Below are positions 26,065 to 34,176 of a stretch of 64,000 nucleotides of DNA, in pieces. Each line of letters opens with the position of its first letter. The stretch's first letter is position 1. The position numbers and the translations under genes were made by a program. This DNA is from Paenibacillus mucilaginosus 3016. GTDB lineage: Bacteria; Bacillota; Bacilli; Paenibacillales; NBRC-103111. The notes under the pieces are model-generated. The model worked only from the letters and a program-made list of their open reading frames with translations, did no database searches and was not told the DNA's origin. Location: contig NC_016935.1 in assembly GCF_000250655.1 (NCBI RefSeq), forward strand, positions 3,366,001 through 3,430,000. The letters are read 5' to 3'.

Positions 26065-27189
26065 GTGATTATTGGCGTACCGAAGGAACTGAAGAACAAC
26101 GAGAACCGGGTGGCTCTGACCCCGGGCGGCGCTGCGATGCTGCACGCGGCCGGACACGAAGTGCTGATCGAGAGCGGGGCCGGGGGCGGCAGCGGCTTCA
26201 GCGATGAGGAGTATGCGGGGGAAGGGGCGCAGATCGTGCCGGAGGCGGCGGAAGTATGGGCCCGCTCCGAGATGATCATGAAGGTCAAGGAGCCGCTTCC
26301 CTCCGAGTATGACTATTTCCGCGAGGGCCTGACGCTGTTCACTTATCTGCATCTGGCGGCCGAGCCGAAGCTGACCGAGGCGCTCGTACGCAGCAAGGTG
26401 ACCGGTATCGCCTACGAGACGATCCAGCTGCCGAGCGGCGGTCTGCCGCTGCTCACGCCGATGAGCGAGGTCGCGGGCCGGATGTCCGTCCAGGTCGGCG
26501 CGCAGTTCCTCGAGCAGTCGTACGGCGGCCGGGGGATTCTGCTCGGCGGTGTGCCGGGTGTGCCCCCTGCGGATGTCATCATCCTCGGCGGCGGCATTGT
26601 CGGCACGAATGCAGCCAAGATGGCGCTCGGCCTCGGCGCGAATGTGGTTGTGATCGAGCGCAGCGCGGACCGGCTCCGCTACCTCGACGACGTCTTCTTC
26701 GGGCGGATCCGTACGCTGATGTCGAATCCGTATAATATCGCCAACGCCGTACAGAAAGCCGATCTCCTGATCGGTGCCGTACTTATTCCGGGCGCCCGTG
26801 CGCCGAAGCTCGTCACCGAGGACATGGTGAAGACGATGAAGCCCGGTGCGGTCATCGTCGACGTCGCGGTGGACCAGGGCGGCTCGATCGAGACCGTCGA
26901 CCGCGTCACTACGCACAGCCAGCCGACCTACGAGAAGCATGGTGTCATCCACTATGCGGTGGCCAATATGCCGGGGGCCGTACCGCGTACCTCCACACTG
27001 GCGCTGACGAATGTGACGATCACGTATGCGCTTGAGATTGCCGGCAAAGGGGTCACCCGCGCGCTCTACGGCAATCCGCCGCTGAAGCTTGGAGTGAATA
27101 CGTACCAGGGACACGTCACCTATCCGGCTGTGGCTGAGGCGGTGGGACTTCCTTATACGGGGCTTGACTCGCTTCTGCCGATTTCCTGA
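26065..27189 (+). CDS. ald: alanine dehydrogenase
   Basis: NAD-dependent oxidative deamination of L-alanine to pyruvate and ammonia, used when alanine is a carbon or nitrogen source and important in sporulation. The 374-residue protein begins [20 protein letters not shown], has the catalytic Lys in [10 protein letters not shown] and His in YLHLAAEP, and the Rossmann motif [21 protein letters not shown] start with AAAGGAGGCGG upstream. It sits between fur and yqzK, an insertion relative to B. subtilis order. Confidence 0.95.
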   Translation: MIIGVPKELKNNENRVALTPGGAAMLHAAGHEVLIESGAGGGSGFSDEEYAGEGAQIVPEAAEVWARSEMIMKVKEPLPSEYDYFREGLTLFTYLHLAAEPKLTEALVRSKVTGIAYETIQLPSGGLPLLTPMSEVAGRMSVQVGAQFLEQSYGGRGILLGGVPGVPPADVIILGGGIVGTNAAKMALGLGANVVVIERSADRLRYLDDVFFGRIRTLMSNPYNIANAVQKADLLIGAVLIPGARAPKLVTEDMVKTMKPGAVIVDVAVDQGGSIETVDRVTTHSQPTYEKHGVIHYAVANMPGAVPRTSTLALTNVTITYALEIAGKGVTRALYGNPPLKLGVNTYQGHVTYPAVAEAVGLPYTGLDSLLPIS

Positions 27190-27297
27190 TGGAAGAAGGA
27201 GTATCCGCATATTTTTGACCGAAGGATCATAGTCTCTTCTTAAGACGCCCGGCGTCCGTTCATCCGGACACGGCCGGCACCTTGGGAGGTACAGGCT

Positions 27298-27540
27298 ATG
27301 ATCTTTCATTTTTCCCTGCGCAAATGGAAGGAACGCTTCCGCTTTCTGCTCCTCTTCACCGCCTTCACGGTGGCGCTGTATCATGCCCTCCTGCTTGTCA
27401 CCACTTGGATCGAGCCGGGCAGCCGGTACAGGGAGCCGGAAGGCCGGGCGGTGAAGGTGTTCCTGAACGAAGGGGACGCATTGGCCGGAACCGGCACGAT
27501 GGGCGAGCGCCTCAGGCTGTTCTACGAGATCGGGGAATAG
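27298..27540 (+). CDS. DUF4227 membrane protein (YqzK-like)
   Basis: An 80-residue protein with one N-terminal membrane segment (LLLFTAFTVALYHALLLV) and a soluble tail. The length, the KWKERFRFLLLF start and the location between fur/ald and xerD match the YqzK family. GGGAGG (27283-27288) precedes the ATG. Function unknown. Confidence 0.75.
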   Translation: MIFHFSLRKWKERFRFLLLFTAFTVALYHALLLVTTWIEPGSRYREPEGRAVKVFLNEGDALAGTGTMGERLRLFYEIGE

Positions 27541-27676
27541 GCTGTCTTGGGCCCTAAGACGCATGACGGACAAGGGTTTTCAAGAAAAATCAGGATAGGT
27601 TGCAGGAGATTAGAACGATCGTGTGGAAAAGATAAGGGACTGCCTCTGTACTACATAAAAGGGGATACCTAATCGC

Positions 27677-28576
27677 ATGAGAGAACAACTGCAAGCTTTT
27701 ATCCGTTATTTGTCTGAAGACAAGGGTCTGGCCAAGAACACGCTGGATTCCTATGAGCGGGATCTCGTGCAGTATCTGGATTATCTGGAGAGCCAAGGGG
27801 TCTTCTCGCTGCAGGCCAGCTCCAGAATCAACATATCGGGCTATCTGCTCGGTCTCAAGCAGAAGGGCAGAGCGGTGGCTACCCTGTCACGGAGCATGGT
27901 GTCCATCCGTGCCCTGTACCAATATCTGGTTAAAGAGCGCCTGCTGGATTCGGATCCGACCATTCATCTCGAGTCTCCGAAGCCGGAGAAGCGCGTGCCG
28001 ATGGTGATGTCCATCCAGGAGGTGGGCAAGCTGCTGAACGCCCCGCAGACGTCCACGCCGAACGGCATGCGGGACAAGGCGATGCTCGAGGTGCTGTACG
28101 CCACAGGCATCCGCGTCTCGGAGCTGATCTCCCTGGATGTCGACAGCGTGAATCCGTCCCTCGGCTTCATCCGCTGCTCGGGGAGCGGGGGGAGAGAGCG
28201 GATCGTCCCGCTCGGCGAGATCGCTTCGCAGTACGTCAGCGCCTATATCGAATCGATGCGCCCGAAGCTGCTTAAGGCTTCGAAGCCGGAGCCGGCGCTC
28301 TTCGTCGGTCACCTCGGAACGCGCATGACCCGCCAGGGCTTCTGGAAGATCATCAAGAAGTATGCCACGGACACCGAGATCCGGCAGGAGATTACGCCGC
28401 ATACGCTGCGGCATTCCTTCGCCGCCCATCTGCTCGAGAACGGGGCCGACCTGCGTTCGGTGCAGGAGATGCTCGGCCATGCGGACATCTCCACGACGCA
28501 GATCTATGCCCAGCTGAACCGGGGGAAGATCAAGGAAGTATACGACCGGGCCCATCCCCGGGCACGGATGGAATAA
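27677..28576 (+). CDS. xerD: site-specific tyrosine recombinase XerD, unusual at the lysine site
   Basis: With XerC it resolves chromosome dimers at dif. The 299-residue protein has the SAM-like N-terminal domain (1-105) and the catalytic domain with Arg146 (GIRVSEL), His242 and Arg245 (PHTLRHSFAAHLLENGA), His268 (MLGHAD) and Tyr277 (TTQIYAQL). The beta-hairpin, normally GKGGKER with the catalytic Lys, reads GSGGRER here: Lys is Ser169-170 region, encoded AGC at 28183-28188. ATG at 27677; the site is weak (AAAAGGGG). Otherwise the family call is firm. Confidence 0.92.
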   Translation: MREQLQAFIRYLSEDKGLAKNTLDSYERDLVQYLDYLESQGVFSLQASSRINISGYLLGLKQKGRAVATLSRSMVSIRALYQYLVKERLLDSDPTIHLESPKPEKRVPMVMSIQEVGKLLNAPQTSTPNGMRDKAMLEVLYATGIRVSELISLDVDSVNPSLGFIRCSGSGGRERIVPLGEIASQYVSAYIESMRPKLLKASKPEPALFVGHLGTRMTRQGFWKIIKKYATDTEIRQEITPHTLRHSFAAHLLENGADLRSVQEMLGHADISTTQIYAQLNRGKIKEVYDRAHPRARME

Positions 28577-28620
28577 GGCGGCCGGAGCAGTCCGCGCTCG
28601 TCCGGCACAGGCAAGATGAG

Positions 28621-28664
28621 AGCAGGCTCTTTCCCTGACAGGATCAGGGAAGGGGCCTGCTTTG
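28621..28664 (+). terminator. intrinsic terminator of xerD
   Basis: AGCAGGC (28621-28627) pairs with GCCTGCT (28655-28661), with an inner TTCCCTG/CAGGGAA stem, ending in TTTGG. A long, strong hairpin with a short T-run. Confidence 0.65.
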
Positions 28665-28796
28665 GGGTGCGGCGGCGCCCTCCCGGAGGAAGGCCGGCCC
28701 GTTTTTGCAATAGGCTCCCGCTTTTGCGATAATAACGGTAGATTTGGCGCCAGCAACACTTACATAACGACGACGATTCAAGGAGGCTGCAGAAGC

Positions 28797-29623
28797 ATGG
28801 AAAAAACGAACGTACTGCAGAACATTAAAGAAGCCGCAGCATTCATCCGCGGCCAATACCCGGCGACGCCGGAGATCGCCCTCATTCTGGGCTCGGGGCT
28901 CGGCATTCTCGCCGATCTCGTAGAGGATGCCGTTACCATTCCGTATGAAGACATCCCTCATTTTCCCGTTTCCACAGTAGAAGGCCATGCGGGCGAGCTG
29001 CTGCTGGGTACGGTGGAAGGCCGCCACGTGCTTCTTATGAAGGGCCGCTTCCATATGTATGAAGGCTACGGGGTGGATACGGTATCGTTCCCTGTCCGCG
29101 TGATGAAGGAGCTCGGCGTGGAGAAGCTGCTCGTCACCAATGCGGCGGGCGGCGTCAATACGTCCTATGAGCCGGGCGACCTGATGGTCATCAGCGACCA
29201 CATCAACTTTACGTTCCGCAACCCGCTCATCGGGCCGAACTTCAGCGAGCTCGGCGTCCGCTTCCCGGATATGTCCGAGGCGTACAGCCGGCGTCTGCGT
29301 GCGCTTGCCCACGAAGTGGCGGGCGAGCAGGGACTTGCCCTCAAGGAAGGCGTCTATATCGGACTGCTCGGCCCATCCTACGAAACGCCGGCGGAGATCC
29401 GCATGATGCGTACGCTTGGAGCGGACGCGGTCGGGATGTCCACGGTATCCGAGGTGCTTGTGGCCAGACACGCGGGTATCGAGGTGCTGGGCTTCTCGTG
29501 TATCTCGAATATGGCTGCCGGGATTCTGGACCAGCCTCTGTCCCATGAGGAAGTCATGGAGACGACGGACCGCGTGAAGCAGAAATTCCTGAAGCCGTGC
29601 TCGGGATTATCGGCCGGATGTAA
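28797..29623 (+). CDS. punA: purine nucleoside phosphorylase, first tandem copy, frameshifted at the 3' end
   Basis: A trimeric PNP that phosphorolyses 6-oxopurine nucleosides (inosine, guanosine). Visible: phosphate-loop GSGLG, HFPVSTVEGHAG, GRFHMYEGY, VTNAAGGVN, and the base-contact residues Glu196 (SYETPAE) and Asn238 (CISNMA) of the classical type. At about 29594 a base is missing: AAGCCG should probably be AAGGCCG. With it restored the tail reads FLKAVLGIIGRM and stops at 29621-29623 (274 residues, normal). As given, the frame runs on into unrelated sequence to 29774. GGAGG precedes the ATG at 28797. Confidence 0.88.
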
Positions 29624-29706
29624 AGCGGCGGGCACAGCGGGAGCAGAGAAAAGAAGGGTCTCCGCCGCCCTGGCAGCGGGGGCATCTTCAACCAGAGAGG
29701 AGCGGA

Positions 29707-30564
29707 ATGGACATGGAACCGAACTACGTTCAGCATATTCTGGAGGCCGCCCAGTGGATCAGCGACCGGATTGACCGGCGTACACTTGAATTCGGGCTCG
29801 TTCTGGGCTCGGGACTCGGGGACCTTGCGGGTCAGGTGGAGGACCCCGTTGTCCTGCCATATGACGCGATCCCGCACTTCCCCGTCTCGACGGTGGAAGG
29901 CCATGCCGGGCAGTTCGTCATCGGGCGCCTCGAAGGCCGGCAGGTTATCGTCATGCAGGGCCGCTTCCATTATTACGAAGGCTATTCCATGAAAAAAGTG
30001 GTCTTCCCCATCTATGTCATGAAGCAGCTCGGCGTAAGGTCCCTTCTCATCACGAATGCGGCCGGGGGGATGAACCGCGGATTCCAGGCTGGCGATCTCA
30101 TGCTGATCTCCGATCATCTCAATCTGACGGGGGACAACCCGCTGATCGGCATTCACCATCCGGAGCTCGGGGTCCGCTTCTCGGACATGTCGCAGGCGTA
30201 CAGCCGCGAGTACCGTGCGCTGGCCAGACGCATTGCGGATCGCATGTCTGCAGAGCGGGGAGAAGCCGTACGTCTGCAGGAGGGGGTGTATGCGGGCATC
30301 ACCGGACCGAATTATCTGCCGCCGGTGGAGCTCACGATGCTGGCGAAGCTCGGCGGGGATGCGGTCGGCATGTCGACGGTGGGCGAAGTCATCGCCGCTT
30401 CCCATGCGGGCCTGCGGGTTCTCGGCATCTCCTGCATCACCGATATGGCTATCGGCGAAGAGCTGGAACCGCTGACCCACGAGCAGGTGGTGGCCGTGGC
30501 GAACCGAACCAGGCCCGTATTCATCGAACTGGTCAAACGCTTCGTGGCGGAGGCCCCGCACTGA
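29707..30564 (+). CDS. purine nucleoside phosphorylase paralogue with altered base-binding residues
   Basis: A 285-residue paralogue of the preceding gene: GSGLG, HFPVSTVEGHAG, GRFHYYEGY, ITNAAGGMN, SDHLNLTGDNPLIG and MSTVGEV are all kept. The two residues that select 6-oxopurines in trimeric PNPs differ: Glu of YETPAE is Leu204 (NYLPPVE) and Asn is Asp246 (CITDMA). In MTA phosphorylases of the same fold an Asp occupies the second place, so a 6-aminopurine or methylthio substrate is possible; this is inference. GAGGAG precedes the ATG. It follows the first copy by 84 bases. Confidence 0.9.
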   Translation: MDMEPNYVQHILEAAQWISDRIDRRTLEFGLVLGSGLGDLAGQVEDPVVLPYDAIPHFPVSTVEGHAGQFVIGRLEGRQVIVMQGRFHYYEGYSMKKVVFPIYVMKQLGVRSLLITNAAGGMNRGFQAGDLMLISDHLNLTGDNPLIGIHHPELGVRFSDMSQAYSREYRALARRIADRMSAERGEAVRLQEGVYAGITGPNYLPPVELTMLAKLGGDAVGMSTVGEVIAASHAGLRVLGISCITDMAIGEELEPLTHEQVVAVANRTRPVFIELVKRFVAEAPH

Positions 30565-30599
30565 TTCTCTTTCCTTCCTTCTTTGCCGAAATAAACCAA

Positions 30600-30643
30600 A
30601 AAGGACTGCGTCTGGCTCGCAAGAGCCCGGCAGTCCTTTTTTT
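30600..30643 (+). terminator. intrinsic terminator of the pnp pair
   Basis: AAAGGACTGC (30600-30609) pairs with GCAGTCCTTT (30630-30639), with an inner GGCTC/GAGCC stem, followed by a seven-T run (30637-30643). Confidence 0.85.
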
Positions 30644-30669
30644 GTGTTTTAGAGCCGATGCGGTTCAAG

Positions 30670-30747
30670 CTACTTCGATTTATTGGCGCCTTTGTCACTG
30701 GTGCGGGTAGTGGTGTTCTGGTTGCCGTGACCCTGCTGCTTTGCCAT
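30670..30747 (-). CDS. 25-residue hydrophilic small protein
   Basis: ATG at 30747 with an excellent GGAGGAGGG site six bases upstream on the minus strand, TAG at 30672-30670. The product starts MAKQQGHGNQNTTTRTSD and ends NKSK: Gln/Asn/Thr/Lys-rich, no hydrophobic part. The composition recalls minor small acid-soluble spore proteins, but I cannot assign it to one. It is convergent with the second pnp gene. The strong ribosome site is the main evidence that it is real. Confidence 0.55.
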   Translation of the reverse strand: MAKQQGHGNQNTTTRTSDKGANKSK

Positions 30748-30964
30748 GGGGTTCCCTCCTCCAGGTAAGAATGATGATGTCGGATGCATCTTTAGTATGA
30801 CTTGGAGAAGAGCCGTTAGCCGAGGAGAAAGTTACCTCGGGATTTTTTGACGGACCCTCTATGATTGGTAGGTACCCTGTGCTACAATGTGGGCATAAAG
30901 AACTACATAATAAAAGTGACCAAAGAACCAATCGATAAATATACAGAGAAAGAAGGGGTCGGTC

Positions 30965-31369
30965 ATGACCATGCTGAAGGTAGCCCATTGCTCTGGGTGC
31001 GGTCAGGTTTATCAGAAGAATATCAGGAACCTCTGCCAGGACTGCTGCCGGTCCCTCGATGACGAACTTGACCGCTGCGAGTCCTACCTGAGGAGGAACC
31101 GCAGGGCAACGACCGAACAGCTGAGGGAAGCCACCGGGGTGCCGGTGAAGAAGATTACGGCCTTCCTCAAGGAGAACCGCCTCCACCTGGCGAGCTACCC
31201 GAATTTGACCTACCCCTGCAATTCGTGCCAGGCGCCGATCCGCCAGCACCATCTCTGCTGCTCGTGCCGGGTCCGCATTATTTCGGATCTGCATATCCTC
31301 AAGGAGCAGGAATCGAAGAAGGCGTCCCGGCCTTCCGCCTTCCAGATCCGGAACGCGGCTTACCGCTGA
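30965..31369 (+). CDS. YvyF-type flagellar operon protein (TIGR03826-like)
   Basis: A 134-residue cysteine-rich protein: two zinc-ribbon halves, CSGCG...CQDC (residues about 9-28) and CNSCQ...CCSC (about 84-100), enclose a helical region with the MerR/DNA-binding-like segment TTEQLREATGVPVKKITAFLKENRL. This is the pattern of YvyF, encoded beside flgM in flagellar loci. Here no flagellar genes are nearby. AAGGGG lies before the ATG at 30965. Function is not established. Confidence 0.75.
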   Translation: MTMLKVAHCSGCGQVYQKNIRNLCQDCCRSLDDELDRCESYLRRNRRATTEQLREATGVPVKKITAFLKENRLHLASYPNLTYPCNSCQAPIRQHHLCCSCRVRIISDLHILKEQESKKASRPSAFQIRNAAYR

Positions 31370-31401
31370 AGAATTACGGCTGTAAGGGTTTACTCCTCCA
31401 G

Positions 31402-31436
31402 GCAGGCTTGTCCGTTCCCCGGATAAGCCTGCTTGT
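31402..31436 (+). terminator. hairpin after the YvyF-type gene
   Basis: A 12-bp stem, GCAGGCTTGTCC (31402-31413) with GGATAAGCCTGC (31421-31432), one G-T pair, seven-base loop, then TTGTG. The rest of 31370-31680 shows no gene; it presumably carries the promoter of the following gene, but no convincing -35/-10 pair was found. Confidence 0.6.
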
Positions 31437-31680
31437 GTGGCAGACCGGAGGCCAAAGTAGGAGATCCGCTCATCCCTGCCAATGTTTTCATATTTTCGGT
31501 CATCCGGTTTGGTTGTCCGTAACTTTTATGCTAAAATGTCAGAGGGAATTCATAGCCGCTGCCCGGGCGGCGATTTGTCACAAATTTTTCACGGGTAGCA
31601 CGTCAAAAGGCATGTGTAAGTCCGCTTGGTTTTTGTACAATAACACTATACGTCTTCGTCGTAGTAAGGGGGGAATACCT

Positions 31681-32055
31681 ATGCAAAAGTGGATCATGTT
31701 TTCACTGTTCATCGTCGCCTGTCTCCTCGGTACGGGCGTGCTCTTCCAGAACATTTCGGCGCGTCAAGCCGAGCTCGCGAAGGAAGCTACAGCCGGACCG
31801 TCGCTGAAGTTCAACGCTTCGAACTACAAGTTCGAGATCTCGGGCAAAGCGAAAGCCGGCGAGAAAGTAACACTCTCCTTGGTGAACAAGGAAGGCCTTC
31901 ACGCAGTTGAGATCGCAGGCACCAACGTGAAGCTTGACAATAACACCAAAACGGCTGATTTCACTTTCGAGAAGCCAGGTGAGTATGAAGTGATTTGTGC
32001 ACTGCCATGCGGTCCTGGCCACGCAGAGATGCGTGCGAAGTTTGTGGTCGAGTAA
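31681..32055 (+). CDS. membrane-anchored cupredoxin with a complete CuA site
   Basis: A 124-residue protein: one N-terminal membrane anchor (IMFSLFIVACLLGTGVLF), then a cupredoxin domain. All CuA side-chain ligands of cytochrome oxidase subunit II are visible: His74 (GLHAVEI), Cys106, Cys110, His114 and Met117 in CALPCGPGHAEM. It stands alone, without oxidase subunits I or III and with terminators on both sides. It may be an electron carrier, a copper chaperone or an orphan COX2 domain; the location at the outer membrane face is inferred from the anchor. Confidence 0.8.
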   Translation: MQKWIMFSLFIVACLLGTGVLFQNISARQAELAKEATAGPSLKFNASNYKFEISGKAKAGEKVTLSLVNKEGLHAVEIAGTNVKLDNNTKTADFTFEKPGEYEVICALPCGPGHAEMRAKFVVE

Positions 32056-32079
32056 TCGGCGTGCCGCATACGCAATAGA

Positions 32080-32125
32080 AGAGGAAAGCTCCGGAACCTG
32101 GGTTCCGGGGCTTTCCTCTTTTTTT
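32080..32125 (+). terminator. intrinsic terminator of the CuA-protein gene
   Basis: AGAGGAAAGC (32080-32089) plus CCGGAACC pair with GGTTCCGG plus GCTTTCCTCT (to 32119), followed by seven T. Confidence 0.9.
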
Positions 32126-32282
32126 GATATTTCGGGAAGCAGAAACGCGCCCGTTCAATGAAATGGACGACATAGGGCCGATGATCTCACCGCTTGGCGG
32201 GTATGCATGTCTTGACGGGGGAGGAAGCATACTACCTGTTATGGAACTCCCATCCACATGCTCCAGAAGGCAGGTGTATCTT

Positions 32283-32825
32283 ATGGCATCCCGATTCCGA
32301 CATCCACGGCCCCCCTTCGGCTGCGGACGCTTGTCTGCCGTCTCGTGCTGCTTCCTGCTCGGCGCCTTGGCCGTCACCGCCTGCTCTTCCCCTGCTCCCC
32401 GGCGGCCGGCAGAAGGGGAAGGCGTACAGGCCTATGGCGCCGGAATGAAGTTCAGCCGGATGCAGGCGGACCTGCCGACCGAGCGGGAGGAGCAGATTGT
32501 GCCGGCCGACGAGGCGGCCGCCGCCGTGGAAGCCGTGCCCGGCGTCAATGAGGCCTGCGTGGTGCTGCACCGCCGGCAGGCCATCGCCGCTGTGGCGCTC
32601 GACGAGCCGGCGGGGGAGATGAGCGGGCAGGTGCGGGAGCGGATCGAGCAGGCCGTGCGTCTCAGCGGGACACCGGCCGAGCGCATCCGGATCACCGCCC
32701 ATCCGGGCTTCCTGAAGCGGCTGCAGGCCTATACGGAGACGGTCCGCGGCGGAAGAAGCGTGCCGGGCTTCAACCGGGAATTTCCCGAGCTGCTCCGTGA
32801 GGCGTTTCCCGGGGAGGGCGATTGA
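32283..32825 (+). CDS. YhcN/YlaJ-type sporulation lipoprotein
   Basis: A 180-residue protein with a basic N-terminus, a hydrophobic stretch and the lipobox LAVTAC (lipidated Cys near residue 33), then a region resembling the YhcN/YlaJ family, with AAAAVEAVPGVNEACVVLHRRQAIAAVAL and the VRERIEQAVRLSG helix. Such lipoproteins sit on the spore inner membrane; precise role unknown. The ATG at 32283 gives the signal peptide; the frame is open upstream but runs through the terminator region. It lies just before dacF. Confidence 0.7.
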   Translation: MASRFRHPRPPFGCGRLSAVSCCFLLGALAVTACSSPAPRRPAEGEGVQAYGAGMKFSRMQADLPTEREEQIVPADEAAAAVEAVPGVNEACVVLHRRQAIAAVALDEPAGEMSGQVRERIEQAVRLSGTPAERIRITAHPGFLKRLQAYTETVRGGRSVPGFNREFPELLREAFPGEGD

Positions 32826-32859
32826 TGCCCCCTGGACGCAGGATTGGAATAATTTGCAC

Positions 32860-32890
32860 GCATTTGGTCAACACTGTGATGGAGAACGAT
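32860..32890 (+). promoter_or_regulatory. SigF-type promoter candidate for dacF
   Basis: GCATT (32860-32864), a 16-base spacer, GGAGAACGAT (32881-32890), resembling the SigF pattern GYWTA-N16-GGnrAnAnTw with two mismatches. dacF is a SigF gene in B. subtilis. A CATTTTA (SigG-like -10) overlaps at 32891-32897. Confidence 0.35.
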
Positions 32891-32927
32891 CATTTTAGAC
32901 GCTATGGCCAGGAGGGGTAGAACAGGT

Positions 32928-34106
32928 ATGATCTCCAAAGTACTCAAATGGTTCGTGTCCGCCCAGCTCTTGCTGATGCTTGCGCTGCCTGCGGCGCTGG
33001 CTGAAGAGGGCAAGGGTGCGGCGCAGGTCGATCTGGCGCCGAACGCGACATCCGCCGTCATTATCGATGCGGATACCGGTACCGTGATCTTTGAGAAGAA
33101 TAAGGACGCCAAGCTGCCGCCGGCTTCGATCACCAAGATCATGACGATGCTGCTGACGATGGAAGCGCTCGATGCCGGCAAGCTCAAAATGGACGACAAG
33201 GTGCCGACGAGCGAATATGCGGCCTCGATGGGCGGCTCCCAGATCTTCCTGGAGCCGGGCGAAGAAATGACCGTGCAGGATATGCTCAAGGGTATCGCAA
33301 TGGCCTCGGGCAACGATGCGTCGGTGGCGATGGCCGAGAAGATCGCGGGCTCCGAGGAAGCGTTCGTCCGCATGATGAACGAGAGGGCCGAGCAGCTCGG
33401 CATGAAGAACACGAAGTTCGTGAACCCGAACGGGCTGCCGGCGGAAGGCCATGTTTCGTCCGCGTACGACATCGCCTTGATGTCGAGGGAGCTTCTGAAG
33501 CACGAGGAGATCACGAAGTTCACCGGGCAGTATCAGGATTACCTTCGCAAGGATACGCCGAAGCCTTTCTGGCTGGTGAATACGAACAAGCTGGTGCGCT
33601 TCTACAACGGGGCCGACGGCCTGAAGACGGGGTATACGAGCGAAGCAAAGTTCTGTCTCTCCGCGACAGCGAAGCGGGATAACCTGCGCGTCATTTCCGT
33701 GGTGATGGGCGAGCCGGACACGAAGACCCGCAACGCTGAGGTCACACGTCTGTTCGACTATTCGTTCTCCCAGTACACGAACCTGCCGATCTACAAGACC
33801 GGCGACGCCATCGGCGAGATGAAGGTGGGCAAAGGCGAGGTGCCGGTCGTTCCTCTGACGGCGAAGCATTCCTACTCCCTGCTGCTGAAGAAAGGCGAGG
33901 CGGCGGACGGGATCCGTCACGAGGTGCAGCTGCTGCCGGACCTGAAAGCGCCGGTCGCCGCGGGCCAGCCGATCGGCAAGATCGTGGTCTACAAGGGAGA
34001 CCAGGTCATCAACGAATTCCCGCTGGAATCGCCGGTCGAGGTGAAGAAGGCCGGCTGGTGGACGCTGACGAAGCGTACCGCCAAGAAGATGTTCTTCCTG
34101 GATTAA
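32928..34106 (+). CDS. dacF: D-alanyl-D-alanine carboxypeptidase DacF
   Basis: A low-molecular-weight penicillin-binding protein of the S11 family that trims the fifth residue of the peptide stem in forespore peptidoglycan. A signal peptide (LLLMLALPAALA) is followed by the catalytic domain with SITK, SGN (ASGNDAS) and KTG (LKTGYT), and the C-terminal beta domain; the last residues form an amphipathic anchor (WWTLTKRTAKKMFF). ATG at 32928 after GGAGGGG. It precedes spoIIAA as in B. subtilis. Confidence 0.94.
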   Translation: MISKVLKWFVSAQLLLMLALPAALAEEGKGAAQVDLAPNATSAVIIDADTGTVIFEKNKDAKLPPASITKIMTMLLTMEALDAGKLKMDDKVPTSEYAASMGGSQIFLEPGEEMTVQDMLKGIAMASGNDASVAMAEKIAGSEEAFVRMMNERAEQLGMKNTKFVNPNGLPAEGHVSSAYDIALMSRELLKHEEITKFTGQYQDYLRKDTPKPFWLVNTNKLVRFYNGADGLKTGYTSEAKFCLSATAKRDNLRVISVVMGEPDTKTRNAEVTRLFDYSFSQYTNLPIYKTGDAIGEMKVGKGEVPVVPLTAKHSYSLLLKKGEAADGIRHEVQLLPDLKAPVAAGQPIGKIVVYKGDQVINEFPLESPVEVKKAGWWTLTKRTAKKMFFLD

Positions 34107-34119
34107 CAAAACACCCAAG

Positions 34120-34166
34120 AAGCCCCCGCAGAAGATTGTCGATCCGCGGGGGCTTTGTGTTTTTTG
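34120..34166 (+). terminator. intrinsic terminator of dacF
   Basis: AAGCCCCCGC (34120-34129) pairs with GCGGGGGCTT (34146-34155), followed by TTGTGTTTTTT. It separates dacF from the spoIIA operon. Confidence 0.85.
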
Positions 34167-34176
34167 GCGGGGGGCC

